A stretch of 64,000 nucleotides of DNA from G963665085 sp963665085 (GCA_963665085.2 CAXXXS010000001.1:186001-250000), one strand, 5' to 3'; numbered from the stretch's first letter, positions 1 through 8,965 are shown. Notes: generated by a model from the letters alone, not told the origin. Numbers and translations are program-made.

Positions 1-1
1 T

Positions 2-187
2 GTTGGTGATGTCTTATTCAATGGAAGTATAGGCAGAACAGATCTTCCAAAGGGGGATTATGAAACATTAATAACCAGTATAAATACTAAATTAATGACA
101 TTACCACCTGATACGGTTGTATATCCAGGCCATGGCCCGGCAACAACGATTGGGAAAGAACATGATACAAATCCTTTTTTAAGGTAG
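2..187 (+). CDS. MBL-fold metallo-hydrolase, C-terminal fragment
   Basis: This is the last 61 codons of a gene that begins upstream of the window. The visible end carries GRTDLP and YPGHGP, which are typical of the C-terminal part of glyoxalase II-like metallo-beta-lactamase-fold hydrolases. The histidine of PGHGP is a metal ligand in that family. The protein ends with a conserved-looking E..TNPFL tail. It lies 65 bp upstream of gcvP on the same strand. The exact substrate (hydroxyacylglutathione, another thioester or something else) cannot be told from the tail. Confidence 0.8.
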   Translation, partial: VGDVLFNGSIGRTDLPKGDYETLITSINTKLMTLPPDTVVYPGHGPATTIGKEHDTNPFLR

Positions 188-252
188 AATTAAATGAGAT
201 TTTTGCGTTTTCATTTTCATAAGTTTTTTAAAATCAAAGTATAAAGTATAAC

Positions 253-3120
253 ATGAACGATAATTTTGTAACAAGGCACATTGGGCCTCGTGAGTCTGAT
301 GTAAAAGAAATGTTAAAGGTTATTGGTGTAAATTCGCTTGACGAATTAATTAATAAAACGATTCCAGAAACAATCAGGATTGAAACATTACAGAAAACAG
401 ATCCTATTTCAGAATATGAATATATTAAATCACTAAAAGAGATAGCTTCAAAAAACAAGCTGTATAAAAATTATATAGGCTTAGGCTACTACGAAACAAT
501 CCTTCCTGCTGTTATTCAAAGAAATATTTTAGAGAACCCTTCCTGGTATACATCATACACTCCATATCAGGCCGAAATTTCACAGGGAAGACTTGAAGCA
601 TTGCTAAATTTCCAAACCATGATTATGGAACTTACTGCAATGGAACTAGCAAATGCATCCTTACTTGATGAAGCCACAGCAGCAGCAGAAGCTATGATTA
701 TGCTTTATAATTCCCGGTCAAGGGCAAAAGCAAAATTAAATGCAAATATCTTCCTTGTTGATGATAATATTTTTCCTCAAACATTGGATGTGCTTAAAAC
801 ACGTTGCGAACCTCTTGGAATTATATTAAAAATCGAAAAATATACCGAATTTAATTTCTCCGATGAAGTATTTGGGGCTATTGCTCAATATCCTACTGCT
901 GATGGTAACATCAGAGATTACAAAGCTACAGTTGAAAATGCCCATGAAAACGATTGTGCTTTTGTTGTTGCGGCAGACATATTAGCCCTTACATTATTAA
1001 CCCCTCCAGGAGAATGGGGCGCTGATGTTGTTGTTGGTTCGACACAACGTTTTGGCATTCCGATGGGCTATGGAGGGCCTCATGCCGGATACTTTGCAAC
1101 CAGAGAGAAATTTAAACGAAATATACCTGGCAGGATAATTGGCGTTTCTGTGGATCGCGAAGGAAATAAAGCACTTCGAATGGCATTACAAACACGGGAG
1201 CAGCACATAAAAAGAGAACGTGCAACTTCAAACATCTGTACAGCCCAGGCCCTTTTAGCTTCTATGGCTGGTATGTATGCTGCCTATCACGGAAAAGAAG
1301 GGTTAAAACAGATAGCGTTAAAAATTCATTCACTAACAGTTATCCTTGCAAACAAACTTATTGAACTTGGATACGAAGTATTAAATAAAAATTATTTCGA
1401 CACAATCTTCATTCAGTTACCCAAGGATATTAAAGCTGAAGAGGTTAAAGAAATTGCATTTGAACATGAAACCAATTTCTGGTATTATGGTTCTTCAAAA
1501 ATAGGAATCAACCTGGGGGAAACTGCTTCAATTGACGATGTAAATCATATTGCTGAAATTTTTGCAACGGTTGTCCTTAAACATTTCTCCAGCAACCTTG
1601 AATATAAAGAGACCGGTATTAAGTTTAATTCAAAATTCATTCGCCAGGGTGATTTTCTTACTCAAAAAGTCTTCAACAAATACCGCTCAGAGACAGAAAT
1701 GATGCGTTATATTAAAAGACTCGAACGAAAAGATTTCTCATTAACACATTCTATGATTTCTCTTGGATCCTGCACGATGAAGTTAAATGCAGCCACAGAG
1801 ATGATGGCATTGTCCTGGCCTGAATTTGCAAACCTTCATCCGTTTATTCCAATTGATCAAACAGAAGGCTACCAACAACTGGTTTACGAATTAGGAGAAA
1901 TCCTAAAACGAATAACTGGTTTTCCTGGTATTTCTTTTCAACCCAACTCCGGAGCTGCTGGTGAATATGCCGGATTAATGGTTATCCGGGAATTTCACAA
2001 AAAAAATGGACAAGAACATAGAAACATTATTCTTATTCCTTCATCAGCTCATGGGACCAATCCGGCAAGTGCAGTTATGGCTGGCGCTAAGGTTGTAATA
2101 ATTAATTGCGACGACGAAGGAAACATCGATGTAGAAGACTTAAAATTAAAAGCAGAAGAACACAAAGAAAACCTTTCTGCTGTAATGATAACATATCCAT
2201 CTACCCATGGTGTTTTTGAAGAAAACATCTTAGAGATTACAAAAACGATCCATGAATACGGTGGACAAGTTTATATGGACGGAGCGAACATGAATGCCCA
2301 AGTTGGACTTACAAACCCAGCAACAATAGGTGCTGATGTTTGTCATTTAAATCTCCATAAGACATTTGCAATCCCTCATGGAGGAGGTGGCCCGGGTGTT
2401 GGGCCAATAGGTGTGGCAGAACACCTTATTGAATTTTTACCTACACATCCGGTAATTGAGACTGGTGGTATTAATGGCGTTACTGCTGTTTCTGCTGCCC
2501 CCTGGGGAAGTGCAAGTATTCTTTCTATTTCTCATGCGTACTGCAAATTACTGGGAAGCGAAGGATTAACAGAAGCAACTAAATTTGCTATCCTTAACGC
2601 CAACTACATTTCTTGTTCTTTAAAAAATGATTATAAAATTCTATACAAGGGCAAAAATGGATTTGTTGGTCACGAAATGATTATAGATTGCAGGCCTTAT
2701 AAACCTGCGACAGGAATTACAGATTCAGACATCGCTAAACGATTAATGGACTTTGGTTTTCATGCGCCAACACTATCATTTCCTGTTCATGGAACATTAA
2801 TGGTAGAACCTACTGAGAGCGAATCAAAAGAAGAGCTTGACCGTTTTATAGCTGCAATGAAAACCATTAAAAATGAAATATTATCTATTGAAAAAGGAGA
2901 ATGCGACAAAGAGATTAATGTATTAAAAAATTCTCCGCATACAGCTTCTGTTGTTACCAAAGATGATTGGCAATATCCATATTCTCGCCAACAAGCTGCA
3001 TTCCCTGCCGAATGGGTTAAAGAAAACAAATTCTGGCCTGCAGTAAGCAGAATAGACGATGCTTTTGGAGACAGAAACCTACAATGTTCCTGTGCACCTT
3101 TAGAGGATTATATTGAATAA
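253..3120 (+). CDS. gcvP: Glycine dehydrogenase (decarboxylating), P-protein
   Basis: This is the pyridoxal-phosphate subunit of the glycine cleavage system. It decarboxylates glycine and passes the aminomethyl group to the lipoylated H protein. At 955 residues it has the length of the fused single-chain type, with two homologous halves. The PLP lysine is predicted at residue 703 in LNLHKTFAIPHGGGGPG, the glycine-rich family signature, and SLGSCTMKLN lies near residue 510. The ATG at 253 gives the usual N-terminus, with RHIGPRE at about residue 9. No gcvT or gcvH lies nearby, so the rest of the system is encoded elsewhere. No glycine riboswitch is visible in the 65-bp leader. Confidence 0.97.
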   Translation: MNDNFVTRHIGPRESDVKEMLKVIGVNSLDELINKTIPETIRIETLQKTDPISEYEYIKSLKEIASKNKLYKNYIGLGYYETILPAVIQRNILENPSWYTSYTPYQAEISQGRLEALLNFQTMIMELTAMELANASLLDEATAAAEAMIMLYNSRSRAKAKLNANIFLVDDNIFPQTLDVLKTRCEPLGIILKIEKYTEFNFSDEVFGAIAQYPTADGNIRDYKATVENAHENDCAFVVAADILALTLLTPPGEWGADVVVGSTQRFGIPMGYGGPHAGYFATREKFKRNIPGRIIGVSVDREGNKALRMALQTREQHIKRERATSNICTAQALLASMAGMYAAYHGKEGLKQIALKIHSLTVILANKLIELGYEVLNKNYFDTIFIQLPKDIKAEEVKEIAFEHETNFWYYGSSKIGINLGETASIDDVNHIAEIFATVVLKHFSSNLEYKETGIKFNSKFIRQGDFLTQKVFNKYRSETEMMRYIKRLERKDFSLTHSMISLGSCTMKLNAATEMMALSWPEFANLHPFIPIDQTEGYQQLVYELGEILKRITGFPGISFQPNSGAAGEYAGLMVIREFHKKNGQEHRNIILIPSSAHGTNPASAVMAGAKVVIINCDDEGNIDVEDLKLKAEEHKENLSAVMITYPSTHGVFEENILEITKTIHEYGGQVYMDGANMNAQVGLTNPATIGADVCHLNLHKTFAIPHGGGGPGVGPIGVAEHLIEFLPTHPVIETGGINGVTAVSAAPWGSASILSISHAYCKLLGSEGLTEATKFAILNANYISCSLKNDYKILYKGKNGFVGHEMIIDCRPYKPATGITDSDIAKRLMDFGFHAPTLSFPVHGTLMVEPTESESKEELDRFIAAMKTIKNEILSIEKGECDKEINVLKNSPHTASVVTKDDWQYPYSRQQAAFPAEWVKENKFWPAVSRIDDAFGDRNLQCSCAPLEDYIE

Positions 3121-3165
3121 TAACAGCGCCCGAAAAATTTTTTAGTAGGGTCTCTAATTTACAAT

Positions 3166-3230
3166 GAAGCTGTCAAAAAAAAACAACTCGACAGGATTTA
3201 CAATCGAATGACTTTTTGGACAGTCCTTTC
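3166..3230. repeat. Short MITE-like element, copy 1
   Basis: The left end reads gaagctgtcaaaaaaa and the right end tttttggacagtcctt, which are imperfect inverted repeats. The interior gacaggatttacaatcga resembles the interior of the element at 8789-8923 (gacagagtttacaattaa). No coding content. A repeat-derived spacer is the simplest reading. Confidence 0.5.
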
Positions 3231-3237
3231 TCCTTAG

Positions 3238-3546
3238 ATGAGTCATAAAAATGACAAAAACTTTTGCCTGAAGAAATCCGGATTGTTTGACTACAGCGAG
3301 TTTCCAGACAAAAAAAGATGTTATTCGGGTTTAGAAGTTCTAGGAAACCTCTTAAAAAACCATGATCAAAATGCTCGTGAAGACGATCAAAATGTTCGTA
3401 AAAATGATCATAGAGCTTGTGAAAACAACCAAATTATTCGTGAAGATGAACAAATTAACCGTTTTGAATTACATAATGTTCGCGAAAACAACATAAATGC
3501 CTGTGAAGAACTTCAAAAATCCTGCGAGAGAAAAAGCTATAGTTAG
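3238..3546 (+). CDS. Hypothetical protein with degenerate heptad repeats
   Basis: I do not recognise this 102-residue ORF. Residues 1-42 have no clear motif. From about residue 43 it consists of eight 7-residue units of the type DQNAREN, where the last positions alternate between Arg and Cys. The repeats are very hydrophilic and charged, with no signal peptide or membrane segment. They are encoded by 21-bp units at 3364-3531. No convincing ribosome binding site precedes the ATG, and the ORF starts 8 bp after a repeat element. It could therefore be an expressed coiled-coil-like peptide or merely an open frame through a tandem repeat. Confidence 0.35.
   Translation: MSHKNDKNFCLKKSGLFDYSEFPDKKRCYSGLEVLGNLLKNHDQNAREDDQNVRKNDHRACENNQIIREDEQINRFELHNVRENNINACEELQKSCERKSYS
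3364..3531 (+). repeat. Tandem repeat, 8 x 21 bp
   Basis: Eight consecutive 21-bp units begin with forms of gatcaaaatgctcgtgaa. The units differ from each other by several substitutions but have no indels, so the reading frame stays open. Each unit encodes one heptad of the ORF at 3238-3546. Confidence 0.8.
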
Positions 3547-3699
3547 CTATTTATTTAAAATAAAAATCATGAGGGTTCTGTATCTTTTTTACCTCTTTTA
3601 TAGCTTTTTAAAGATTACTTACACAGAGAACTGCTGAAGAGTTAGATGTACAAAGTTTTCTTTGACATCCTTTCCTGCATCAATAAAGAAAGTAAAATA

Positions 3700-3867
3700 C
3701 TAAGAGACTGCCTAAAAAGTAGATATTTTAACGAAAGTGTTCTCAACGTTGTTCGAACAGACTTTGTTTATATGTCATTGTCACATCAAGCGAAGTTGAG
3801 ATGTCTTCAATAATTGCCCTTTTATACACTCTCTCCCAAAAAAAATCTATTTTAAATAGTCTCTTAG
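3700..3867. repeat. MITE-like element with terminal inverted repeats, copy 2
   Basis: The spacer between 3547 and 3926 holds no recognisable gene. It contains a 168-bp element that starts ctaagagactgcctaaaa and ends ttttaaatagtctcttag. The ends are imperfect inverted repeats of about 23 bp; the outer 9 bp match exactly. Inside is tcacatcaagcgaagttga followed by gatgtct. This resembles a TCATN-GAGCGAAGT-GA type of dispersed intergenic repeat that I recall from many Bacteroidota genomes. No transposase is present, so any mobility would be non-autonomous. Confidence 0.6.
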
Positions 3868-3926
3868 CACTAATCCTTTAAATTATTTCGTTAGCTTTTC
3901 TATTTTTGAAATCTTAAATCAAGGAT

Positions 3927-4931
3927 ATGGGAAAATACCGTTTTGTTTTTTTTATAATTATAATTCTCTCCATAGTAAGTTGTGGCAGGAATGACAAACC
4001 AAAAGTTAACAACATTGATATAAACCTTCAGATTCAGCGTTTTGAAGATGATATCATGAACATTAATTTATCAGATATTAACAATTCTGTTTCTGAATTA
4101 AGAGATAAATACGGCAACTTCCTGGATTTATTTAGTATCGAAGTTATAAACATAGGTTCACCAAAAGCTCCTGCATACACTGACTATCTGCAGCGCTTTG
4201 TTACTGACTACATTATAAATGAAGTTTATGAGGATGTAAAATCCAAATTCAGTGATATCTCCGAACTTAGAGAATCTTTAACCACAGCATTTAAATACTA
4301 TAAATACTATTTCCCAGAAAACGAAACGCCAAATATTGTCACGTATATATCAGGATTTAACCACTCAATGGCCGTAACAGAAAACACAATCGGAATTGGG
4401 CTTGATAAATACCTGGGGTCAGAATCTGATTATTATGTACAACTTGGTTATGAGCAATACAGAAAATACAACATGCATCCGAAAAAAATCCCTTCTGATG
4501 CCATCGCTGCCTTTGCAATGACTAAATACATTTATAACGATTCTTCAGACAACCTGATTAACCAAATGATATATCAGGGAAAGATCCAATATTTCACAAA
4601 AAAACTTCTACCTGATGAGCCTGACAGTTTACTATTTGGTTTTACTCCCCTGCAATTAAACTTCTGTAAAAACAATGAGGAAACGATGTGGACATATCTT
4701 GTAGAGAATAAATTACTTTTTGAAACAGATTTATTTAACATCAGAAAATTTATTGGTGATGCACCGTTCACAAAAGATTTCACAAATGAATCTCCGGGAA
4801 AAGCTGCAATTTGGATAGGTTATAAAATAGTTGAGAACTACATGAGTCGCAACAAAAAAGTCACCTTAAAAGAACTTATGGAAAACAACAATTATCAGGA
4901 AATTCTAAAACTATCAAATTACCATCCTTAA
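3927..4931 (+). CDS. GldB-like gliding motility lipoprotein
   Basis: This 334-residue protein is a predicted lipoprotein with signal peptide and lipobox SIVSC (Cys19). The body matches the GldB family: IGIGLDKYLG near residue 156, and a C-terminal ESPGKAAIWIGYKIVENYM block. In gliding Flavobacteriia GldB is a membrane lipoprotein needed for gliding and secretion, but homologues occur widely in non-gliding Bacteroidota. No other gld genes are nearby, so a motility role is not implied here. The stop codon lies one base before the GTG start of mnmD, so the two are almost certainly co-transcribed. Confidence 0.85.
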   Translation: MGKYRFVFFIIIILSIVSCGRNDKPKVNNIDINLQIQRFEDDIMNINLSDINNSVSELRDKYGNFLDLFSIEVINIGSPKAPAYTDYLQRFVTDYIINEVYEDVKSKFSDISELRESLTTAFKYYKYYFPENETPNIVTYISGFNHSMAVTENTIGIGLDKYLGSESDYYVQLGYEQYRKYNMHPKKIPSDAIAAFAMTKYIYNDSSDNLINQMIYQGKIQYFTKKLLPDEPDSLLFGFTPLQLNFCKNNEETMWTYLVENKLLFETDLFNIRKFIGDAPFTKDFTNESPGKAAIWIGYKIVENYMSRNKKVTLKELMENNNYQEILKLSNYHP

Positions 4932-4932
4932 G

Positions 4933-5592
4933 GTGAAGACTGAACTGATTACAACAAAAGACGGATCGCATACTTTATATGTCCCAGAACTCGAAGAACA
5001 TTACCACTCAACCTGGGGAGCTATTGAAGAAGCTGAACATATTTTTATAAAAGCCGGACTTTTAGCTATAAATAAAAATCAAATCACTGTTTTTGAAATG
5101 GGATTTGGAACAGGATTAAACGCATTCCTTACGGCTGTCTATTCTGAAATAAACAAAACCAAAATAAACTACACAACCATTGAGAGATACCCCGTTAACT
5201 TAGAGATTAAAGAAAAGCTGAATTATAGTTCCCTAATTCACCAAGACAAATACAAATATATTTTTGATTCTTTGCATCAAACAGAATGGGAAAAGAAAAC
5301 ATCAATCTCCGAAAATTTTATGTTCAAAAAGATAAATACCGGAATTCATGAATTTAATACTTCAGAAAAATATGATGTAATTTATTTTGATGCTTTTGCA
5401 CCGAACAAACAACCCGAGGTTTGGGATTTTAACATCTTCGAAAAATTAATTAACACGCTTTTGCCTGGAGGAAGAATTGTAACCTACACGGCAAAGGGGG
5501 ATGTAAGAAGAGCCTGGTTAAAACTTGGGCTTAAAGTTGAAAAATTACCCGGGCCACCCGGGAAAAGAGAATTTATAGTAGGCATAAAATAG
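4933..5592 (+). CDS. mnmD: tRNA 5-methylaminomethyl-2-thiouridine methyltransferase, MnmD type
   Basis: This is a SAM-dependent methyltransferase of the DUF752/MnmC-N family, 219 residues. In other bacteria the family makes the last methylation of mnm5s2U at the tRNA wobble position. The SAM-binding motif is FEMGFGTGLNAF near residue 54, and the motif-IV-like region is YFDAFAPNKQPEVW near residue 150. The C-terminal segment GPPGKREF is also typical. It lacks the FAD oxidase half of enterobacterial MnmC, as usual in Bacteroidota. The start is GTG, placed directly after the gldB-like stop. A strong hairpin terminator follows the stop. Confidence 0.88.
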   Translation: MKTELITTKDGSHTLYVPELEEHYHSTWGAIEEAEHIFIKAGLLAINKNQITVFEMGFGTGLNAFLTAVYSEINKTKINYTTIERYPVNLEIKEKLNYSSLIHQDKYKYIFDSLHQTEWEKKTSISENFMFKKINTGIHEFNTSEKYDVIYFDAFAPNKQPEVWDFNIFEKLINTLLPGGRIVTYTAKGDVRRAWLKLGLKVEKLPGPPGKREFIVGIK

Positions 5593-5635
5593 AAAAGCAG
5601 GCAATATTGCCTGCTTTTCTATTTTATTTTTTTTT
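5591..5635. terminator. Bidirectional terminator between mnmD and the TM2 gene
   Basis: A perfect 13-bp stem (agaaaagcaggca / tgcctgcttttct) with loop atat spans 5591-5620 and is followed by a T-rich run to about 5637. It overlaps the mnmD stop codon. The stem's A-rich left side lets it serve the convergent TM2 gene as well. Confidence 0.85.
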
Positions 5636-5639
5636 CAAA

Positions 5640-6068
5640 CTATGACGCCCACATCAGAAAGTTCTCATTATCGGTGTACTTCTCTCCTCTGTGATTTACC
5701 AATCCATCAATTAGGAGTACCCAAAAATCTACAACCGGGACAATACCAAAAATTCCACAAATAGTAAATGTGTATACAGCCCACATCTCCGGTTTTGTTC
5801 CTAAAACATACCTATGTATTCCAAAGCCACTTAAACCTGTAAGACTAACAATACAGGCTATCAATACTTTTGTATCAATATCATCTTGAATTGTTAAAAC
5901 AGAGTTAGAATTAAAATCAGAATTAATCTCGGCTATTTCAATTAACGAAATTTCTATTGCCTGGTTGAATAAGTCATCTATCTGGGGCTCATCCAACGTG
6001 TAGCTATTGCCAGCAAAAATTTTAGATGACATCAAGACTATACTAAAAAACAATAACATTTTTTTCAT
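5640..6068 (-). CDS. TM2 domain-containing secreted or membrane protein
   Basis: This 142-residue protein has an N-terminal signal peptide (cleavage likely after residue 19, near FAG). A polar segment of about 50 residues follows, then a C-terminal TM2 domain with two hydrophobic helices. The TM2 signature is visible as GFGIHRYVLG and GIFGIVPVVDFWVLLIDG. TM2 domains are small two-helix membrane modules of unknown biochemical role, common in Bacteroidota. It is convergent with mnmD and divergent from dprA. Function unknown. Confidence 0.75.
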   Translation of the reverse strand: MKKMLLFFSIVLMSSKIFAGNSYTLDEPQIDDLFNQAIEISLIEIAEINSDFNSNSVLTIQDDIDTKVLIACIVSLTGLSGFGIHRYVLGTKPEMWAVYTFTICGIFGIVPVVDFWVLLIDGLVNHRGEKYTDNENFLMWAS

Positions 6069-6202
6069 AAAATCAACAATTAATTTTGACGCAAAAAAAC
6101 CAAGTATAATTTTACTTTTTTTAAACTTTACTAACTACACAAAGTTAAAGTAAAAAATATTTAGTTTTTTTATAAAAAAATAACAGTTTAATAAAAATTA
6201 TT

Positions 6203-7297
6203 TTGAAGTACCAAATCGCACTATCACTAATCCCTAACATCGGGGCAATTACAGCTAAAAAGCTTATTGCGTATGCTGGCTCAGCAGAACAAATATTTTG
6301 CCAAAGAAAGAATCTCCTTCAAAAAATTCCCGGCATTGGAATATTTCTGGCCGAACAGATTATTAATAATAGGACCGAGGCATTAGAGAAAGCAGAGGAA
6401 GAATTAACTTTTATTGAAAAATACAAAATAAACGTTTGTTCCTATTTAAACAAATCATACCCACAAAGATTAAAAGAATGTGAAGATGGCCCCATTGTTT
6501 TCTATTACAAGGGCGATACAAATTGGAACAAAGCAAAAATATTATCAATTGTAGGTACCCGAAACGCAACTTCTTATGGAAAAGAAACCTGCGAAGAAAT
6601 AATTAAAAACCTCACCCAAAGAGGCCATAACATAACTTTTGTTAGTGGTTTGGCTTATGGTGTTGATATCTGCGCCCATAGAGCTGCATTAAACAACCAA
6701 CAAGAAACAATTGCAGTTTTAGGGCATGGGTTACAAACGATGTACCCTTCGGCTCATACAAATACGGCAAAACAAATTATTGAAAAAGGTGCTTTAATTA
6801 CTGAATTTTCGAGCAACTCAAAACCCGACCGAAATAATTTTGTACGCAGGAACAGAATTATTGCTGGCTTAGCGGATGCGACCCTTGTAATTGAATCTGC
6901 CGTAAAAGGCGGGGCCTTAATAACTGCTGATATTGCAAATTCATACAATCGCGAGGTCTTTGCTATCCCGGGAAGATGTTTAGAAAAATATTCAGCAGGT
7001 TGTAATAACTTAATTAAGACAAACAAAGCTGCGCTAGTAGAATCTGCTGAAGATATTGAAAATTATATGGGATGGGATCAAAAAGAAAAGATTACCCAGC
7101 CCAAACTTTTTATTACTCTCAGTGAGGAAGAACAAAAAATTGCAGACATCCTTGCAAAAAATGATATTTTACCGATTGATTTGATTTGTCGTGAAACAAA
7201 ATTCCCAATTAATAAAGTCTCTGCCCTTCTTTTAAACATGGAGTTTGGAGGAGTCATAAAAAGCTTACCAGGAAAACAATTCAAACTCGTTAATTAA
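6203..7297 (+). CDS. dprA: DNA-processing protein DprA
   Basis: This is a single-stranded-DNA-binding RecA loader for transformation and recombination, 364 residues. The N-terminal helix-hairpin-helix-like region has LIPNIGAITAKKL and IPGIGIFLAEQI. A central Rossmann-like domain carries IVGTRNATSYG, FVSGLAYGVDICAH and the RRNRIIAGLADA segment, followed by ESAVKGGALITA. The C-terminus looks like a winged helix. The start is TTG at 6203, which gives the expected MKYQIALSLIPNIG N-terminus; no ATG fits. Two overlapping palindromes surround the stop. Confidence 0.95.
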   Translation: MKYQIALSLIPNIGAITAKKLIAYAGSAEQIFCQRKNLLQKIPGIGIFLAEQIINNRTEALEKAEEELTFIEKYKINVCSYLNKSYPQRLKECEDGPIVFYYKGDTNWNKAKILSIVGTRNATSYGKETCEEIIKNLTQRGHNITFVSGLAYGVDICAHRAALNNQQETIAVLGHGLQTMYPSAHTNTAKQIIEKGALITEFSSNSKPDRNNFVRRNRIIAGLADATLVIESAVKGGALITADIANSYNREVFAIPGRCLEKYSAGCNNLIKTNKAALVESAEDIENYMGWDQKEKITQPKLFITLSEEEQKIADILAKNDILPIDLICRETKFPINKVSALLLNMEFGGVIKSLPGKQFKLVN

Positions 7298-7317
7298 CGA
7301 GTTTTCTCATGAGAAAA
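7283..7317. terminator. Overlapping palindromes at the dprA 3' end
   Basis: A perfect 22-bp palindrome (7283-7304, arm aaactcgttaa) contains the dprA stop codon. A second perfect 16-bp palindrome (7302-7317, arm ttttctca) overlaps it by 3 bp. The first has a short T run after it, so it may terminate transcription. The overlap means both hairpins cannot form fully at once. Confidence 0.5.
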
Positions 7318-7430
7318 ATCAAGAAATTCATTCATTTTCGAATAAGATAATTTATTAAATTTAAACTACACAACATTTAGCTTATCAGAATTTTATGATA
7401 AATATCAGTTCTAACTTTAAATTGTAGTCT

Positions 7431-8771
7431 ATGAAACTAGCTCTCGAAAAATTTATGTCATGGGTCCAGCTTCGGAATCCGGCAGAAAAAGAATTTCAAC
7501 AGGCTGTACATGAAGTTGCAGAATCAATAATCCCTTTCATCAACGACAATCCCAAATACCGTCAGTCCAGAATTTTAGAAAGAATGACAGAACCCGAACG
7601 GGTAATCATTTTTCGAGTGCCATGGACAAATGACAACGGTGAAGTTGAGATTAACAGAGGTTACAGAATTGAGATGAACAGCGCAATTGGACCTTATAAA
7701 GGAGGATTAAGATTTCACCCAACTGTTAATCTTAGCATATTAAAATTTCTTGCATTTGAACAGGTCTTTAAAAATAGTTTGACCACTCTCCCCATGGGAG
7801 CTGGAAAAGGAGGTTCTGATTTTGATCCAAAAGGAAAATCGGATAATGAAGTAATGCGTTTTTGTCAAAGTTTTATGACTGAATTGTCCAGACATATTGG
7901 TCCAAATACCGATGTTCCGGCTGGAGATATTGGCGTTGGGGGTAGGGAAATCGGGTTTATGTTTGGCCAATATAAAAGATTGAGAAATGAATTTAGTGGT
8001 GTTTTAACTGGCAAAGGCCTTGAATGGGGAGGCAGTTTAATTCGACCTGAAGCGACAGGATATGGTGCTGTTTACTTTGCTGAAGAAATGCTAAAAACAA
8101 AAGGCGAAGGATTAAAAGGAAAAACAATAGTTATATCAGGTTCCGGAAATGTTGCCCAATATGCAACAGAAAAAGCTATTGAACATGGAGCAAAGGTCGT
8201 TACCCTTAGCGATTCGTCAGGTTCCATTTACGATCCGGATGGCATTGACAAAGAAAAACTTGAATATATACTTGAGCTCAAAAATATACAACGGGGACGA
8301 ATAAAAGAATATGCTCAGAAATATAAATGTCAGTATTTTGAAGGGGAAAGACCCTGGAAAATTAAATGTGACGTTGCATTACCAAATGCAACACAAAATG
8401 AAATCTCCGGAGAGGAAGCAAAAACTTTAATAAAAAACGGATGCATTTGTGTTTCTGAAGGGGCAAATATGCCATCAACACCGGAAGCCATTGAAGAATT
8501 TCAAAAAGCAAAAATTCTATTTGGCCCCGGGAAAGCGGCAAATGCAGGAGGAGTTGCTGTTTCAGGCCTAGAAATGACACAAAACTCAATGCGTCTCCCA
8601 TGGTCGAGAGAAGAAGTTGATAACCGTTTAAAAAATATCATGAAAAATATTCATGATACATGTATAAAATACGGTACAAACCCTGATGGTTATGTTAACT
8701 ATGTAAACGGGGCCAATATCGGTGGATTTGTAAAAGTTGCCGATGCCATGCTGGCACAAGGTTTAGTCTAA
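7431..8771 (+). CDS. gdhA: NADP-type glutamate dehydrogenase
   Basis: This enzyme aminates 2-oxoglutarate to glutamate. The length of 446 residues matches the hexameric small-subunit type. The catalytic lysine is predicted at residue 126 in PMGAGKGGSDFDPKG, and the substrate-site lysine is in GPYKGGLRFHP. NTDVPAGDIGVGGREIG follows, and the Rossmann dinucleotide motif is SGSGNVAQYA. The family usually has LPMGGGKGG; here an Ala replaces one Gly. The upstream spacer holds a small dyad, ttatca(N8)tgataa, at about 7382-7401. Cofactor preference is inferred from overall similarity only. Confidence 0.95.
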   Translation: MKLALEKFMSWVQLRNPAEKEFQQAVHEVAESIIPFINDNPKYRQSRILERMTEPERVIIFRVPWTNDNGEVEINRGYRIEMNSAIGPYKGGLRFHPTVNLSILKFLAFEQVFKNSLTTLPMGAGKGGSDFDPKGKSDNEVMRFCQSFMTELSRHIGPNTDVPAGDIGVGGREIGFMFGQYKRLRNEFSGVLTGKGLEWGGSLIRPEATGYGAVYFAEEMLKTKGEGLKGKTIVISGSGNVAQYATEKAIEHGAKVVTLSDSSGSIYDPDGIDKEKLEYILELKNIQRGRIKEYAQKYKCQYFEGERPWKIKCDVALPNATQNEISGEEAKTLIKNGCICVSEGANMPSTPEAIEEFQKAKILFGPGKAANAGGVAVSGLEMTQNSMRLPWSREEVDNRLKNIMKNIHDTCIKYGTNPDGYVNYVNGANIGGFVKVADAMLAQGLV

Positions 8772-8788
8772 AAATGCAATACTCTTTT

Positions 8789-8923
8789 AAGAGGGTGTCC
8801 AATAAGTAACTCTGACAGGTCTAACGACTCTGTCAGGTTTTAACAATTAATTGATTTTTAACCTGTCAGAATTCAAAGAACCTGACAGAGTTTACAATTA
8901 AATGATTTTTTGGCCAGCTTCTT
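8789..8923. repeat. MITE-like element with internal ctgacaggt palindromes, copy 3
   Basis: The left end aagagggtgtccaataagt and the right end gattttttggccagcttctt are imperfect inverted repeats related to the ends at 3166 and 3700. Inside are four copies of ctgacaggt or its variants. Two of them, 8827-8839 and 8879-8891, are exact 13-bp inverted repeats. The stretch acaattaattgattttt is followed about 54 bp later by acaattaaatgattttt, an internal near-duplication. It fills the gap between gdhA and tatD. Confidence 0.6.
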
Positions 8924-8965
8924 TTTTTGTTGCAAATTACTAAGTTTGCGGCAAAACAAATTAGA

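Noticed and set aside
188..252. Glycine riboswitch upstream of gcvP
   Set aside because: The leader is only 65 bp, AT-rich, and lacks the conserved aptamer core; there is not enough room for it.
2787..3029. Minus-strand frames inside gcvP and other large genes
   Set aside because: They overlap strong coding genes, lack motifs and match the shadow of the main reading frame.
8927..8965. Upstream extension of the tatD frame
   Set aside because: The frame is open from 8927, but it starts with TTG, runs into the repeat element, and lacks the conserved FIDTHTH start; the ATG at 8966 fits the family.
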